A stretch of DNA of 64,000 nt from Apostichopus japonicus (GCF_037975245.1 NC_092562.1:5801001-5865000); one strand, 5' to 3'. Counted from the stretch's first letter, positions 1 through 12,187 are shown. Numbers and translations: made by a program. Notes: generated by a model not told the origin, from the sequence alone.

Positions 1-570
1 GTTGACTTCAAATGACCTGTAACCTCCACCAAAAGCTCCTTAAATTTAATATGGTACATCAACAAACCAAATATGAGTTCTGTCCAAGGTTTCCTCCTTG
101 CAATATCGTGTTTACAAGGCTTTCACATTTTCACCTGTTTCCCCCAAATGACATTGACCTTCACCAAAAGCAATAAGCTTCTTTTACTCAATGTTATACA
201 CCTTCAACCAATTATGAGATCTGTCCAAGCTTCCAGTATTAAGATATCATGTAAAAGCTTTGCACAATTTTACCTCTGATGACCCCAAATGACCTTTGAC
301 ATCCTACAAACCTATTGGCTTCTTGTGCTCAATGCGGTTCAAAATTCATATATGTATTAAATATGGGATCTCTCCAAGCTTACCTTCTTAGGATATCGTG
401 TTTACAAGGTTTTCACTATTTAACATCTGGTGACTCCGAATGATCTGCACGAAAACAATAAGCTTCTTGACTCAATGTGGTTCTTCTACACACCAAATAT
501 GAAATGGTCCGGCCATATATCGTGTCTACAAGCTGGGCGTTACAAACGCACACACACACACATACGATAT
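1..570 (+). repeat. Diverged tandem repeat, ~140-bp monomers, ending in a CA tract
   Basis: About four degenerate monomers follow one another. Each contains a segment close to CAAATGACCTTTGACCTCC, then AATAAGCTTCTTxxACTCAATG, then AAATATGAGATCTGTCCAAG, then ATATCGTGTTTACAAGG. The recurring CAAATGACC-type segment starts near 9, 146, 282 and 431, a spacing of about 136-150 bp. The block ends in a short (CA)n run at about 548-566. Related single copies lie at 57833-57955 and 58668-58860, the latter also ending in a CA tract, so this is a dispersed family rather than a local duplication. The short reading frames crossing it are incidental. Confidence 0.7.
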
Positions 571-2215
571 CATGGAAGCAAAGGTTACGATTATCATCGA
601 AACCAAAAAGTAAGGCGCCAGCTTTTACAACTGGTCTAATAACCATTATCAGTGTTGCAACTCAAACTTGATTGAGGTGAAAAGTGGACCGTAAGGAAAT
701 AAAATATTCGTAATATCGTAATCTGTTATCGAAAATAAACCAATCACGGTTCACGAACCAGTGTTTTACTAGGAACCAATAAGCTGTTATATGACATTTA
801 TGTTTTTATAAGTCAAGAAGAACATACTAGATCACATTGCTGTCATTTATAGACTAATTAGTATGGTAGAGGTCTATTTATACACACAAACAATGAATTA
901 AAAAAGATTACTTTTTTTTCGAGTCACTCCCAAATTAATGTATGTCGTCCAGTTACAGAGTTGTTGACAATTAACAATTCATAATCATGGACGTTAAATA
1001 TGAATGTGAGAGACTGACTTCGGTCAGCTTGCGGCTTTGATAAGCCAATTAGGCTTCTTCGCGAGTTCCTGCTTGCAGGAGGATCTAATATACATACATA
1101 CATACATACATTATAAAATAGTTGCAGTACATATCAAGCAAATGTATAAGTTAGAAAGTTTTTCCCGTTCTGGTAGGTTTAGCCTAATCTCAGTGAATAT
1201 TATACACTGAAATATTTTCCTATGTACCGTAGGCCAAAAAAAGCTATACTCCGATTCTGATTAGCTGATAATTGAGGGCTCGAAAATAGCAGTTTACATC
1301 CCTTAAAACATGCTTTCTGACCCTCAAGCCACATCTATTTGCATTTGAAATTAGACGGTCGTGATGATTTTCTGTAATATTTACAGATTAATAGACGCAA
1401 TTTAAAAACAAAAGATTAATTGTGATGTGATCCCAAAGCTAGTAAGTAAATTTCCCAACATTTCGGCCCATACAGCCGGTGCACAGTTCTCGGTTAACTG
1501 GTTTCAATAACGTTAGCAGATGAGAGCCATTCAAAGGCGTCTCTATATATATATGGAAAGGCAGATGGGACGTTAGTCTATTGATTTACTCCCCATCATG
1601 CAGGATCAGTCGTTAATGCACATTTTTACAGTCCAGGTACTATGAATAGATGCATGTTCCAACCTTTATGTCATACTTTATTTTGGTACTGGACAGAGGG
1701 CGGTCGTAATAAGTTTCGTGACTTTAATATTACTAATGGTAATCTTGTAGGGGGAAAGATAACACAACTATAAAATAGGTTAAGTTGAAAGATGTATTCT
1801 TCATGTACTGGTCTATATCCGAGAATACAGAAACAAAGAAAAACAACATTGAACTAAATTATTCCATGAAGAAATATACATTTTAATGAAACCAGGCATA
1901 TATCACTAGACTTTGAACTTGACATTTTCAGAGCCACAGACATCGGGGTGCGGCGGGGGCATGGTCCCCAATAATTTTCAAAGCAAATTTTCAAATAGAC
2001 CTTGTGTAACATGTAAAGTTTGTGAATTTTGACAACTTTTCTCTTGGCCTCAGGTTGTCTTGCCCCCACCCCCCCCCCGAATAAGAAATCCGTATATACT
2101 GTGAGATGCAAAGGCAAAATTTTGTGAAAAAGTCCTCATTTTGAGATTTGAGGACCTCTTTTCCCCCCTATGTCCCTATTAAGCCAACGTAGAATTGGAA
2201 TTGCGACTTCAGGTT
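571..2215. other. Non-coding stretch with simple repeats
   Basis: No convincing coding exon is visible on either strand. A (ATAC)n microsatellite lies at about 1089-1111 and a C-rich tract at about 2063-2079. The 87-codon minus-strand frame at 1854-2117 has no recognisable domain and runs through the C-tract. Confidence 0.5.
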
Positions 2216-2365
2216 CCAATGTCACGTACAAGATCTTTCGGTGACCGTGGCTTTCTTAATGCTGCACCTCTTTTATGGAACTCCCTACCTGTTGAAATTA
2301 GGTCTTTCGATTAAATTATTCAATAATTCAAGCGCTGTCTTAAAACTGTTCTTTTCCCTCAACTC
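2160..2365 (+). pseudogene. Non-LTR retrotransposon ORF2 C-terminal relic
   Basis: From 2231 the plus strand reads RSFGDRGFLNAAPLLWNSLP, then VEIRSFD and a stop at 2312. In a shifted frame from 2327 it reads FKRCLKTVLF. The order 'RSF..R.F..AAP.LWNSLP.EIR' followed by 'FK..LKT.LF' is the hallmark C-terminus of CR1/L2/Jockey-like non-LTR retrotransposon ORF2 proteins. The stop and frameshift between the two blocks show that the copy is dead. No reverse transcriptase core is visible next to it, which fits a 5'-truncated insertion. Confidence 0.75.
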
Positions 2366-2369
2366 TATT

Positions 2370-4770
2370 AGTTTTTGTACTTGCAGCACCCGTAACGCGC
2401 ATTGAACAACTTTTGTAGGAGTCTGCGCTATATTACTATTATGATTATTTTTATTATATCTTTGAATTTTACAATTCCTATCTCTCCCCCCCCCCACCCC
2501 CTCTTCTAAATTCATGTCGGTTAGCCCGGTATTTCGTGACTTTGATGTTGTATCACGTTTCGGAAAATAACCGTTTGCACTGGTTGCTCCATGACAGTGG
2601 AAGCTGGTCAGTGATTCCGACCTAATTATCAATAGCTATCCAGATGGTCCAGATGCTTAGACATATCATATCGTCCCCGTTCTGGCGTAGTGACGAATGT
2701 TCAAAATGTGAGTTTTGAGAAAACGCGCTCTAAAGATTTTCACATTTTGACTAGTATAGCGTTATTAAAAAAGGATCTTTTGTACCGAAAGTTGTCAATA
2801 TTTTAAATATAACAAATAGAACTTTTAGTTCTCATATTTGTTGCTGATTGAAAAATTTCTTACAAAGTAGTAATTTTAGTGTAAACATATTCGTCGTTAT
2901 GTCATGTCATTTCAGGTAGTTTTAGACATTCGTCAATCATTCGTCACTATATGCTAGATCTAAATTTTGAAGTTTCGTCCTGTCACAGACTTATTCGTCA
3001 CTTTTGTGTGTAGTAGCCATACGGTACACCGTGAATGTTCACTATCACATGGGGAGAGGAAGGGGAAGGGATATGATGAGATGTGAACACATGCAGTTGC
3101 AAAAATAAAAATTCCAGTGGCGTAATCTGTTAAGTCGGAACTCCTATAAAGCACACAGACTGCGGAAAATTGTGTGCAATTCTTCATTTTCAAGTAAGTG
3201 TATTACGTGAAATGTCTCTGACAATAGTTTCTTAGTATCTTTCAAACGCTTTGGGAAGCTTTTCTACTATAGGCCTACTATCCCCTTCATCGGAATGTGA
3301 AATTTTTGTTACGCTCACAGGCACATTCATAAAACCCAACCTCGTGTGAATCCTCAGATTTAAAGAAGGGAATAAATGTGCCATTGTTCAAGTGTTTCCA
3401 AGTTGTTCTACAGTATGTTATTCCTTCTTTTTATTTCCTTCCATGCAGTATACAGATACAATTTACAGAGAGGAGTCATATAATACCTCAACAAGGAGAA
3501 TAACTCATATAAAAAGATTTTGTTTTAAGATGATAGGATACCAAACAGTCCAAGAATAACTAATATAAAAGGGGAGAAAATGTCAAGATGATAGGATATC
3601 ATGTAAAATACATCTACACATACAAAAGTAAATACATAAAACGATATAACAAACAGACTACAACAAACATTCTAAGTGCTCGAATGGAATGTATACAGCA
3701 GCATGGTACATAAATGAGTTTCTGTAAACTTACGTTCGGTATTTTGTGGGGATTCCGTAGATTTCTGCTCGATTTGTGCAGGAGACTTTTTAGTACAGTA
3801 TACAGAGGGTGCTTCTGATCACTGTTAATCCTTTTCCTGCCTAAAGCTATTCTTGTAAACTCAGGTCTTGCAGCAGCATTTACTTTTTCTAAAAGTATAT
3901 GGCAATCTTAATTAAATATAGCAGATGTGTATTTAAGAAACTTCATTCTTCTTTCTTTGCTTTTTTGCAATATAAAATGGTACCAGACAGGCACTTTATA
4001 GATCACATGTGCCAGGTTGAATAATACTATTGAAAACATTTTCCTTAGCATTTTGGTTAAAGAAAGACACAACGTAAGCCACACTACACTGTAAAACCCA
4101 ACCGGTAGATGAGCTTTCTGAACAAGGGTTATGACAGTCAGGATGACTCAATAATGTTAATATAAGCGTTACAACATGATTTACGTAAGTTTTATGCGGA
4201 AACGTAGATCAACGTATGAAGATATCGTTGTTTCAACTTGTGATGGTCGAGTATCAAAACATTTCTACATGAAAACGACTGGAAAGAGAAGACTGTGCGT
4301 ATTTGCAACAAAATTACCGGTAAGTGATCGCTCGCGCGCGTATATCGACTAAGTAGATAACATACGTCAGGGGCCAGCTTTCCCAAGTCTTGGATGATTT
4401 ACGGTTCGTATTTAGAATGATTAATGCTCAATACAGTAATGATATTCGCGCAGATTCGACTGAATCTAAAATATGTTGTTAAAATTAGCCCAAGTCAAAG
4501 TTTAAAACTTGCAGCATAAAATTATATGCGTGATTGAATTGGATTAGAAAAGCTACTATTTCAACAGCCTAGCCTACAAAATTTATAAGCTCCATTTCAC
4601 GTTGAACGTAGGCTGTGCATTAGGTTAGGCTATAGAGCTTTACAGATAGGCCTAACCATTAACAGTTGCGCATTGTGAGACAAAGGAGTAAAACATTCGG
4701 TTCATCAGTATGAGCTCATGTGGTTAATACATGGTACTGATTAGCAAATTTGAATGAGGTATAATTTAGA
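2370..4770. other. Non-coding stretch; MITE-end-like motif near 4088
   Basis: I see no gene. A poly-C tract with A interruptions lies at about 2485-2503. At about 4086-4103 there is ACACTGTAAAACCCAAC, which matches the outer end (read in reverse) of the inverted-repeat element at 9.4-9.86 kb. It is probably a solo end of that family. Confidence 0.4.
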
Positions 4771-4773
4771 GAT

Positions 4774-5067
4774 ATGTTTGTTGTGATTGGCAGTGATAGT
4801 GGTCATTCTGTACTAGCAAATATACAAACTATTATTGTTGATGAAAACGATGGATGGCTTGTAGTAAAATTGCATAAATCTATTTTTCAAAGCCACATTG
4901 GAGCATACAAAGTGACAGAGACTGAAAACTATGATCAAGTAGTTTGTCCAGGTAATCTTAAAGATTACTACCCTCTAACTTCCTACACTATGAGAGAAGC
5001 TAAAGTGGTTGTGTTGAAACTGTACATGAAGAACAATCGGAGTTACCCTAAGTTGAGTTGTCTGTGA
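4774..5067 (+). pseudogene. Protein-coding fragment of unknown function (probable exon)
   Basis: A 97-codon frame reads like real protein: GHSVLANIQTIIVDENDGWL, VVKLHKSIFQSHIGAYKV, then LKDYYPLTSYTMREAKVVVL. This pattern of short beta-strand-like segments ending in '(D/E)YHPLxxY...VLKH' resembles, from memory, a C-terminal segment found in uncharacterised animal proteins that often sits just upstream of PB1/SAMD3-like open reading frames. I cannot name the domain. It ends 298 bp before the next coding block on the same strand. No consensus splice donor is evident at its end. It may be a terminal exon or part of a decayed mobile gene. Confidence 0.45.
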
Positions 5068-5344
5068 TAAAGCATGAGCCTTACTAAACATTGAAAGATG
5101 CAGTACTTGGATGACATTTACATGCAAAATATCTACCCATGCAAGTAGCCAAGAGTAGATGTACAGTAGATATGCTGCCATACTGCATATTTATGCAGTG
5201 CATTTGGTATACTGCAGCTGAATGGGTTGTTGCACTTACTGCTAAAATATTACTATGTGGTACAGTACTGTAATTCTAAGGGGAGTGTACGAAACGATAT
5301 AGCCAGCTTCTAACTCACTTACATTGTTCTCTTTTCATGCATAG

Positions 5345-6363
5345 GGTTGCTCAGATATTGATACTATGTACAAATTGAGGGTAGTGTTGTCACCAAAGGA
5401 CATTCAGAAGGTGTCCCTTGAGCAACGTCCAGAGTCTGTTGAAAACCTTATGGAAACTTTGAAAGATAAGTTAAGCCTTGAAGGCAGTTTCACTTTGCAA
5501 TATGCTGATCCAGACTTTGGCGGTGAGATGGTGAATCTGACTAATGCAAATGATTTACCAGAGACATGTGCATCTGTCCAAGTGATATACACTGAAATTG
5601 CTGAAGATCAGTGCTATCGGAGTAGTACACCCTCACTGTCATCTGTCGGTTCGTTCGGAAGCTCACATGACACTATGAGTGTTAGTTCAAATGATGACAT
5701 ACAGTCGGTAGAAGCCAAACTGAGACAAGGGTGTTGGCCAAAGGTCTTTCAGGTACCTAAAGTAGGTCCAGAGCTTGAACTGGTTTTTGAAGATGGTAAT
5801 AGAAAGTATCTGTCAGAAGGAAAGAAGCACCTTGACTTAAGCAAAGATCACAAAAGTCAGTTCCTTGATACGATTGCTAACCGCATTTGGGAGTACAAAG
5901 CTTATCCAACACACATGGAATACACTGAAGTAGCAAAAGCAATCATGAGGACCTATCCTTGTTTGGCTGAAAAGGGAAGTTCCTCTGGCTATGATGAAAT
6001 GCTTAACAGCATCAAATTTAAGATGGGTAATCTTAGAGCAAAAATGAGAAAGTTGGACTGCATGGAACTAAACGTTAACTCAAGGAAGCGCTCCTACCCT
6101 GGAACGTCTTCATCAAAACACAAAAAACCAAAGAGAGCAGAAATAAATTACTTACCAGACATTCCAATTGGAGAAGATGCAACAAGTATGGAGTCTTATT
6201 GAGAAAACTTTTGCACAGAAGTCCAAAGAGAAACAGGGACATGGACAAGATTTAAAAGATGATGATAAGGACCTATGCATACCGTAGACAGGACCTGGTC
6301 TTAAATGCGCCAGCCGTCAACGAAATGGTAGAAAGATGCCCGCCTTATTTCTTCCCAGTGAAG
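5345..6363 (+). pseudogene. PB1-like-domain protein fragment (SAMD3-like uncharacterised family), frame-broken
   Basis: A splice acceptor (poly-pyrimidine then ATAG) precedes 5345, and an intact 278-codon frame runs 5366-6202. Residues ~1-75 look like a PB1 domain: KLRVVL at the start, and QYADPDFGGEMVNLT resembling its acidic OPCA motif. A Ser-rich linker follows, then a basic, helical region (FLDTIANRIWEYKAYPTHME; KFKMGNLRAKMRKLDC) and KRAEINYLPDIPIGEDATS. Family resemblance continues past the stop in another frame: LLHRSPKRNRDMDKI, a stop at about 6256, then RRQDLVLNAPAVNEMVERCP and PYFFP up to a GTAAGT donor at about 6362. The continuation therefore needs one frameshift and one stop removed, so this is a decaying copy unless assembly errors explain the breaks. 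Function unknown. Confidence 0.6.
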
Positions 6364-6912
6364 TAAGTTCCTTAATTATTCATTAACTTATTGGGGGTGC
6401 TGCCTCCTTCACTAAAATTGGACATTTTGTTTTGTATTTTTCAGGATATAGTAGCTGCAGTGTATAATGAGTAGTAAAAGTAATCACAGTGGGTGATTAG
6501 TGTTAGAGATGTTTTATTTCTTATGGATAAAATTTTGGTAAAATACAGAAAAAAAGAGATACAAAGTATGTGGTCTAATATGGTGCAGCAGGGTGATCTG
6601 ATCAGTAATTAGCCGGTAGATGTATTTTTTAACCCTTGGATGTCAGTCACCATTACTTATTTTGTTTGTCACTAATATCTGCACTAAATACCTGTAAAAT
6701 TAGTTTATAACTGTATATTATATATGGTCTTACCCAGGATTCCGATTGGCAGTTGACTACCATCGACAAATGCACTTACAAGTTGCATTTATACTCTCAC
6801 CTTCGAAATGGCTTTCTATAATATTGCTACCTGGCAAAAGGGAGCCATCTTCTTTTCATGGGGCAAACTTAACTAAATATTGTTTTCTACATTTCTCATT
6901 TTATTCTTTCAG

Positions 6913-7098
6913 TTGAAGGCTGAGTTTTCGAGGTTAAGCAACCTTGCTCTGGACAGCACTTTCTTTTCTTCACTAGACCAACACCTTGACAGAATGGTGG
7001 AAATATTGTCAACCAGACAAAAGTTTCAGAACTTGTTTCTCTTTGAGACAGGGGTAGGCTATATAACACATTCTGTAGTGTATGGTATGATCAGATAA
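6913..7098 (+). pseudogene. Downstream exon of the same PB1/SAMD3-like gene
   Basis: After a TTATTCTTTCAG acceptor the plus strand reads LKAEFSRLSNLALDSTFFSS, LDQHLDRMVEIL, STRQKFQNLFLFETG. The segment 'EF.RL....LxxxFFxSLDQHxxR' is the stretch that normally follows 'EMVERCPPYF' in this uncharacterised protein family. Joining the GTAAGT donor near 6362 to this acceptor gives an in-frame stop, which is a further sign of decay. The remainder of the family's C-terminus was not found downstream on this strand. Confidence 0.5.
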
Positions 7099-7232
7099 TA
7101 CAAGAGCTCATTCATCTATATTCTTGTTTTAGCAATACTTAAAATACAGTAAATAAGAGTACATACTTTTTATTAGAAATTACCTTGTGACAATTTAACA
7201 GTTACATTTTGTACAATATTACATGCAAAACT

Positions 7233-7358
7233 AGCATAAAGGTATGCTGTGTTTGCCCCAAATATACCAGAAATTCAAATATGGTTACCTTTGGTAGCAT
7301 AAAGGTATGCTGTATTTGCCCCAAATATACCAGAAATTCAAATATGGTCACCTTTGGT
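7233..7358 (+). repeat. 63-bp tandem duplication
   Basis: Two nearly identical copies, beginning AGCATAAAGGTATGCTGT at 7233 and again at 7296, differ by only a couple of bases. Confidence 0.85.
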
Positions 7359-7359
7359 C

Positions 7360-9420
7360 AAAATTCTTACACTGTTTTTATTACCACCTTGGAGGAAATT
7401 TACTTTAATTTTGGTTTGTTTCATTTTTGCATTCTACTGTATATGTTAACAACACCATTGGTTTATTTGATTCATGGTAAGTACAAATTGTGTCCTGGAT
7501 ACAGATTCAAGAAAAAGGGATTGCGGAATATTTTTTCTAATGACAGCTTAAACAATAATATTCTTTAGTTAAAGAAGTTAATATATTGCTGTTTTAGTGT
7601 AATTTATCAACAAAAAATAAACCGTCAGGCTACTTAAAAAACCCTCTTAACAATTTGAAGCCATGCCTGTGGCATTACATTCCATTGTAAACATTCATAA
7701 TTATCATGCATCTGAAGTGTTTAAATAGTTCATGTGGTGTTCAGAAAGATATTGCAAAACTCCATTTGACTGGTAATTATCTTGTTTCTTGGTAAATCTT
7801 GAAAATGTGTTGAAACAAACTGTAATATGGAACAGGATGCCATGGGAAATTGTTTCTCTGCTTTTACATTTCAACTTATGAAGAATTGTTGATTGGATGA
7901 ATAGGCACTAATAATAATCATTGTAATAATCAAAGAGCGAAACAAAGTTAATTTTATGATATGCCGATGTTTTCTTCAGGCAGAGAAATGACATAATAGC
8001 CCACACCTCTAGTGAGTTGGAAGGATCCAAAAATGTCTGAAAAAAATTCTATCAGGCTTAAACTCTAGTTTACATTTTCATTTTTATTCAGAGCCATTGT
8101 TTGTCAAATAATCGCTTTGTACTTGCTTAGTTATGGAGAATTTCTAACAGCTTGCTTGCATCAATGTGATTGGTATCATAGTATATGTTTCAGAAATAAT
8201 TTGCAAAATTTGAACTTACAAACATGTTTATCCTAAACAAAGCCCATTGAGGGATGTACTGTGAAATCATTTACAGGAAGTCAGTATTAATATTATATAT
8301 ACTGATAAAGGAGAATGTATCAGATATCTCTGTTGTGATGAAACTATTCAAATCACAGTAATACAAGTGTTTGAAGGATCCAAAAACTGGCAAAAGACAG
8401 GATTGACAATGGAATTCTTTCAAAGTATTTTGTGTTCCAAATGGGTAAAAATAAAGTGCTTTGCTGTAAAGATCTAAAAACCAAACATTTTTCATTATGA
8501 CTTTACTTTGCATGCAGGTTTTCATGAGCAAAGACTGTTGTGCTTCCTCTCAGATTATTAAAAGAGTTTTACAGAGTTGCTTTATCTTATGATTAAAATG
8601 TAAGTTTTTGAGTACAGAGGACCAAACAGAGGCTATTTGCTGAACCCTGGCTTGATTTCATATACCCCTTTCTAGGATGAAAGGTTGTATGTGATTCCCC
8701 AACATATCCTTAGCTTTCATGGGAACTAGTTTCATGGTAATTTCTAATGTAAGGGATCAAAATACCCTGAAAAGAAATTTTTCATATCATTGAAAAGATG
8801 AAGTTCCTGTTCTATGCTTGGTTTTTACAATTGAACAATGCTCTTATCCATCATAACTAGTCTTTGTCATAAAAACAGATGCAAGAACAATTGGTCGCAT
8901 CACTATAGCTTTGCTAATGACAGCTTTAAGTGCATTCCTTTAGTTAATGAAACATTGGTGTTTTGAGCATTGTTGCCTATTTACATGATGATGTAATTAT
9001 GATTCACCTATAAAACTATTTGCCACAAAATTAAAAGTCTTTAGCTAAAACAATCATATTGTAAATGGCTGAGAGGAGTTGTTACTTCTTACTTCCTGGC
9101 TTTTAACAACATTGGTTATTTCCAGCAGCCATAACATATTAAATTTACTTCAGTATTTCATACCAAAGAACACATGCACTTGAAATTGGTATTTACTATC
9201 TCAAATGAATCATGGAAATGAATGATTGCAGCAGGCATGTACCCATGCTCCATGTTCTTCTGTATCTCATTATTGATACATTTTGGCGTTGTTTCCACCG
9301 ATAAAAGTATTAGGCACTTTTTATGCGTTTGATTATTTCTTCTATTTCCTTGTTAAAGTACATTGTTACTGACTTCAGAGGTTGAAAATAAAGTTGTGTT
9401 GTTAACTTAGCAATATATAG
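7360..9420. other. Non-coding stretch
   Basis: AT-rich sequence with no coding exon, RNA gene or clear repeat that I can recognise. Confidence 0.45.
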
Positions 9421-9860
9421 TTTTCTTTACTAAAATTGTCTGTTGTCATAACTCAATTAAATTGAGGTAACCCGCTGCCTAGAATATGCCAAGTAGCGTC
9501 AACTTAAATATTCAAAGTTAACTCTGGAGATAATGGAAAGTGGGAAAAACTTGAATTGGTCTTGTCAGTTTAAAGAGGAAAGGCTATGCTGTATCAGCTC
9601 TAAAGTTTTAGTTACCATAACTTGCCCAGCTTTTTCTCAAAAAAAGATAAAGATTAAATTTGTTGGACTTTGCTGATATCTGTTGCCACAACTGATGAAC
9701 ATGAAGTGTAACAAAGTAAAACCAGCGAGTTGGTTGTAACCACTACTGTCAAGTTTTACTTATGGAGTTTCTGGGTTAGTAGAGTGAACTTAAAAAAGTT
9801 AAGGCAGCGGGTTACCTCGACTTTTTCAAGTTGTCTTGACGTGTTGGGTTTTACAGTGTA
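9421..9860. mobile_element. Foldback/MITE-like element with inverted repeat arms
   Basis: GAGGTAACCCGCTGCCT at 9464-9480 has a perfect 17-bp inverted copy at 9802-9818. The outer right flank continues to TTTTACAGTGTA at 9849-9860. The left outer arm is more diverged. The interior has no coding capacity. The reversed right end (ACACTGTAAAACCCAAC) recurs at about 4086, consistent with a dispersed non-autonomous DNA transposon family. The exact left boundary and target duplication are unclear. Confidence 0.6.
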
Positions 9861-10137
9861 GATACTTTGTAATATACTTTTTTTTTAATACCTTGATGCT
9901 CAATTGCAAGAAAAGGTGACCGTCAAACTGTCGTCGATATATACTCCTAGTACTCAGTTTTGGAGGTTCTTGCCACATCAGCTCCCTCAATAATAATACG
10001 TTGGGATCTTGATAGAATGATACATTTATGTTTTATGGTTTTATTTTCAAAAACCAATTTCCTTTATTTTTTGGGTTACGCAATAAAGTCTTGCGGTCAC
10101 ATGTTGGAACTATGTCATTTACAGAACACTGAATATT

Positions 10138-10390
10138 TCATTGGTCAGTTTCAACAGAGCTCTTAGGACTTGTGCATGATACAGCATTATCATCGGCATA
10201 GTTTGTAATGGAAATGTGTGAGTTTGACCTAATTTCATCATTATATATAGTAAATAATATTGCATATAATACACCCCCACCCCAAGGCACACCAACCTTT
10301 ATTTCCGATATTTCCGATAACCCTTTATCCAACTTTACTTGTCTGGACCATCCTTGAAGAAATTGTGTCAGCCAATGAAAAGGCATGTTA
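10138..10390 (-). pseudogene. Non-LTR retrotransposon reverse-transcriptase relic
   Basis: The minus strand reads WLTQFLQGWSRQVKLDKGLS, then SEIKVGVPWGGGVLYAILFT, IYNDEIRSNSH and ITNYADDNAV. This matches the RT core order 'WL.FL..R.Q.V.....S....VGVPQGS.LGP.LFT.Y.NDI ... .YADD' of Jockey/CR1/RTE-like elements, including the catalytic YADD. The usual PQGSxLGP motif is degraded to PWGGGVLYA. Only about 82 codons remain and no flanking element is recognisable, so it is a dead fragment. Confidence 0.8.
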
Positions 10391-10399
10391 CTTTGATAA

Positions 10400-11940
10400 A
10401 TCGTAAAAGATCCTTACTCTCTTGTAAGCAAATTTAAGCTCTCACTTCTAGTAGCCTGCCAACAAAATCTGGATGATTGAAATGTCAAATATACTAGGTT
10501 AAAATAAGAACAGTTTGAATAAAGTAGCATAAACCACTATGTCAATGGGATCTGGAGAGCTTAGGCTTTCATTTTAATAAAAGTGTAATGAAAATAAATC
10601 TGAAATTGTTCATTAATCCATGGAATATCAAGGTTACTTGATCATAAACGGGATAATAAAATCACATTTTATCCCATGCGGGAACAAACAGCAAATTTCT
10701 GTCAATTCATTTCGAGAAAAACAAAAAAATGGCAACATGTTTGAAACACCAAATTCACATACAAATATTTAGTCAGCATGAAATTGATATTTATGAAGTC
10801 TAAGCTCTCTAGAGAGGAATACTTGTCATTGGAACTTTTGTTTAAATATAATGTTATCATTTAGTTAGTTACAATGGAAACCAGATGTAAGTAAAACTTT
10901 AATCTAAGGCTTTAGCAACTTCCCTAAAGGCTGGTAGCGACCTGTTAATTAACACTGCTCTGCAGCTGTGCCAAAACATCATGTGAACAGACCATTCACA
11001 GAGTCGATTGCTCCCCACTATAATGAAACAAACTTAGAAATTGGGAGGCCATCAACCGCTTCAGCAAAGCTTTTGAAATCTGCTTCGGTGTTGTTTTATG
11101 GCATCCTCATTGTTCGGATGAACATAGGAGTTTGCAAGTGGTGGTGGCTCTTCTCTGACAGGAACAGGGCACTCCTCTCCCAGAGTTCCACTTCTGCAGA
11201 AGTTGTGCAAGCAGTCAAATAGTTCCCATATGTAATCTGTAGAATAGTAAAGATATGAAGAATAATATAATAATAGTTCATAAAAACATACCATATAGAT
11301 AGAGGCACTCCAATCACTCCATTTCGGTCAACAGTCATGGCACAATGCACAGTTGTCAGTCAAGTCTTTGGATGCTCAACTAAGGCGACAGCTGATACAC
11401 CTCGATTGGTGTGGATACATGGGCCAGGTTTTACCTGACAACTTGTGCTTGAACAATTCCAATATATTTTTGACTGGTTACAACAAAAACCCTACACCGG
11501 TATGTGCACCTATATTATGGATTATGTAATCTTCAGCAAGATGTGTGGTCATTGTCTCAGTAGCTTAACCACTGTTTATGTAGTAAAGTAAACATGTGGA
11601 CAGAGTAACATCCTGTCCCATCCCCTTGTAATGCATGGTAAAAGAGTGTATAAGATGCAACTTTCACCATTTGATTCAGTAGCAGATATCCAGCCAAGTG
11701 AAGATATAATATACTCTGTTAAATCCAACTACTTGTGCCTTTATTTCTTGTTCACATACCGCTGTGACAACTCTACCAGATACAGTATGTATACGCTATT
11801 TGAAGTAAAGACTGATGGCCTCACTACACATTCCAGACTGCCCCACAGTGTTGGTGTCAAAATTAATAATGATCCTCTTTCCAGAAAGTGATAGCACCAA
11901 TTGATTTTTCAGACTAATCCACTATCAATCTTGAAAATTA
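10400..11940. other. Mostly non-coding; possible decayed minus-strand exon at 11290-11420
   Basis: On the minus strand around 11420-11290 the translation VSAVALVEHPKT, a stop, then LTTVHCAMTVDRNGVIGVPL, SIW ends at a GTATGTTT donor. It looks protein-like but carries an internal stop. Another minus frame at 11222-11061 (GTLGEECPVPVREEPPPLAN) may be coding or coincidental. I cannot assign either to a family. They may belong with the orphan exon at 11942-12187. Confidence 0.3.
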
Positions 11941-11941
11941 C

Positions 11942-12187
11942 CTTGCAGCGTCATCTTTGTCATGTTCAGATTCATCAGATGAGTGAACTGATGGAGTGTA
12001 GTCCGGACTACCTGGTGGTTTTTCGGTGTATCCCGATGAGGATGCCACAGCAGCAGACGGACCATCATCGCCACGGTTAGATGGCCGTGGTTGCTTTGAT
12101 GGTGTTCTTGTCTCTGTTGGTCCAGTCAGCAACTTCAATGGTGGTAAGGGACCAGTGAACACTGGACTTCTACATGTGTTACATTCA
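11942..12187 (-). CDS. Orphan internal exon, Cys/Ser/Pro-rich, unknown gene
   Basis: On the minus strand a TCTAATTTTCAG acceptor precedes 12187 and a GTAATT donor follows 11942. The 246-nt exon reads ECNTCRSPVFTGPLPPLKLL, TGPTETRTPSKQPRPSNRGD, then a Ser/Pro-rich stretch ending SSDESEHDKDDAAR. The CxxC near the start, the low-complexity composition and the acidic end suggest a linker between folded domains, as in nuclear or transposase-like proteins. No domain is recognisable. Partner exons were not established. Confidence 0.4.

Noticed and set aside
10138-10390. Active reverse transcriptase gene
   Set aside because: Only a short core with a degraded PQGS motif remains, with no endonuclease or complete ORF.
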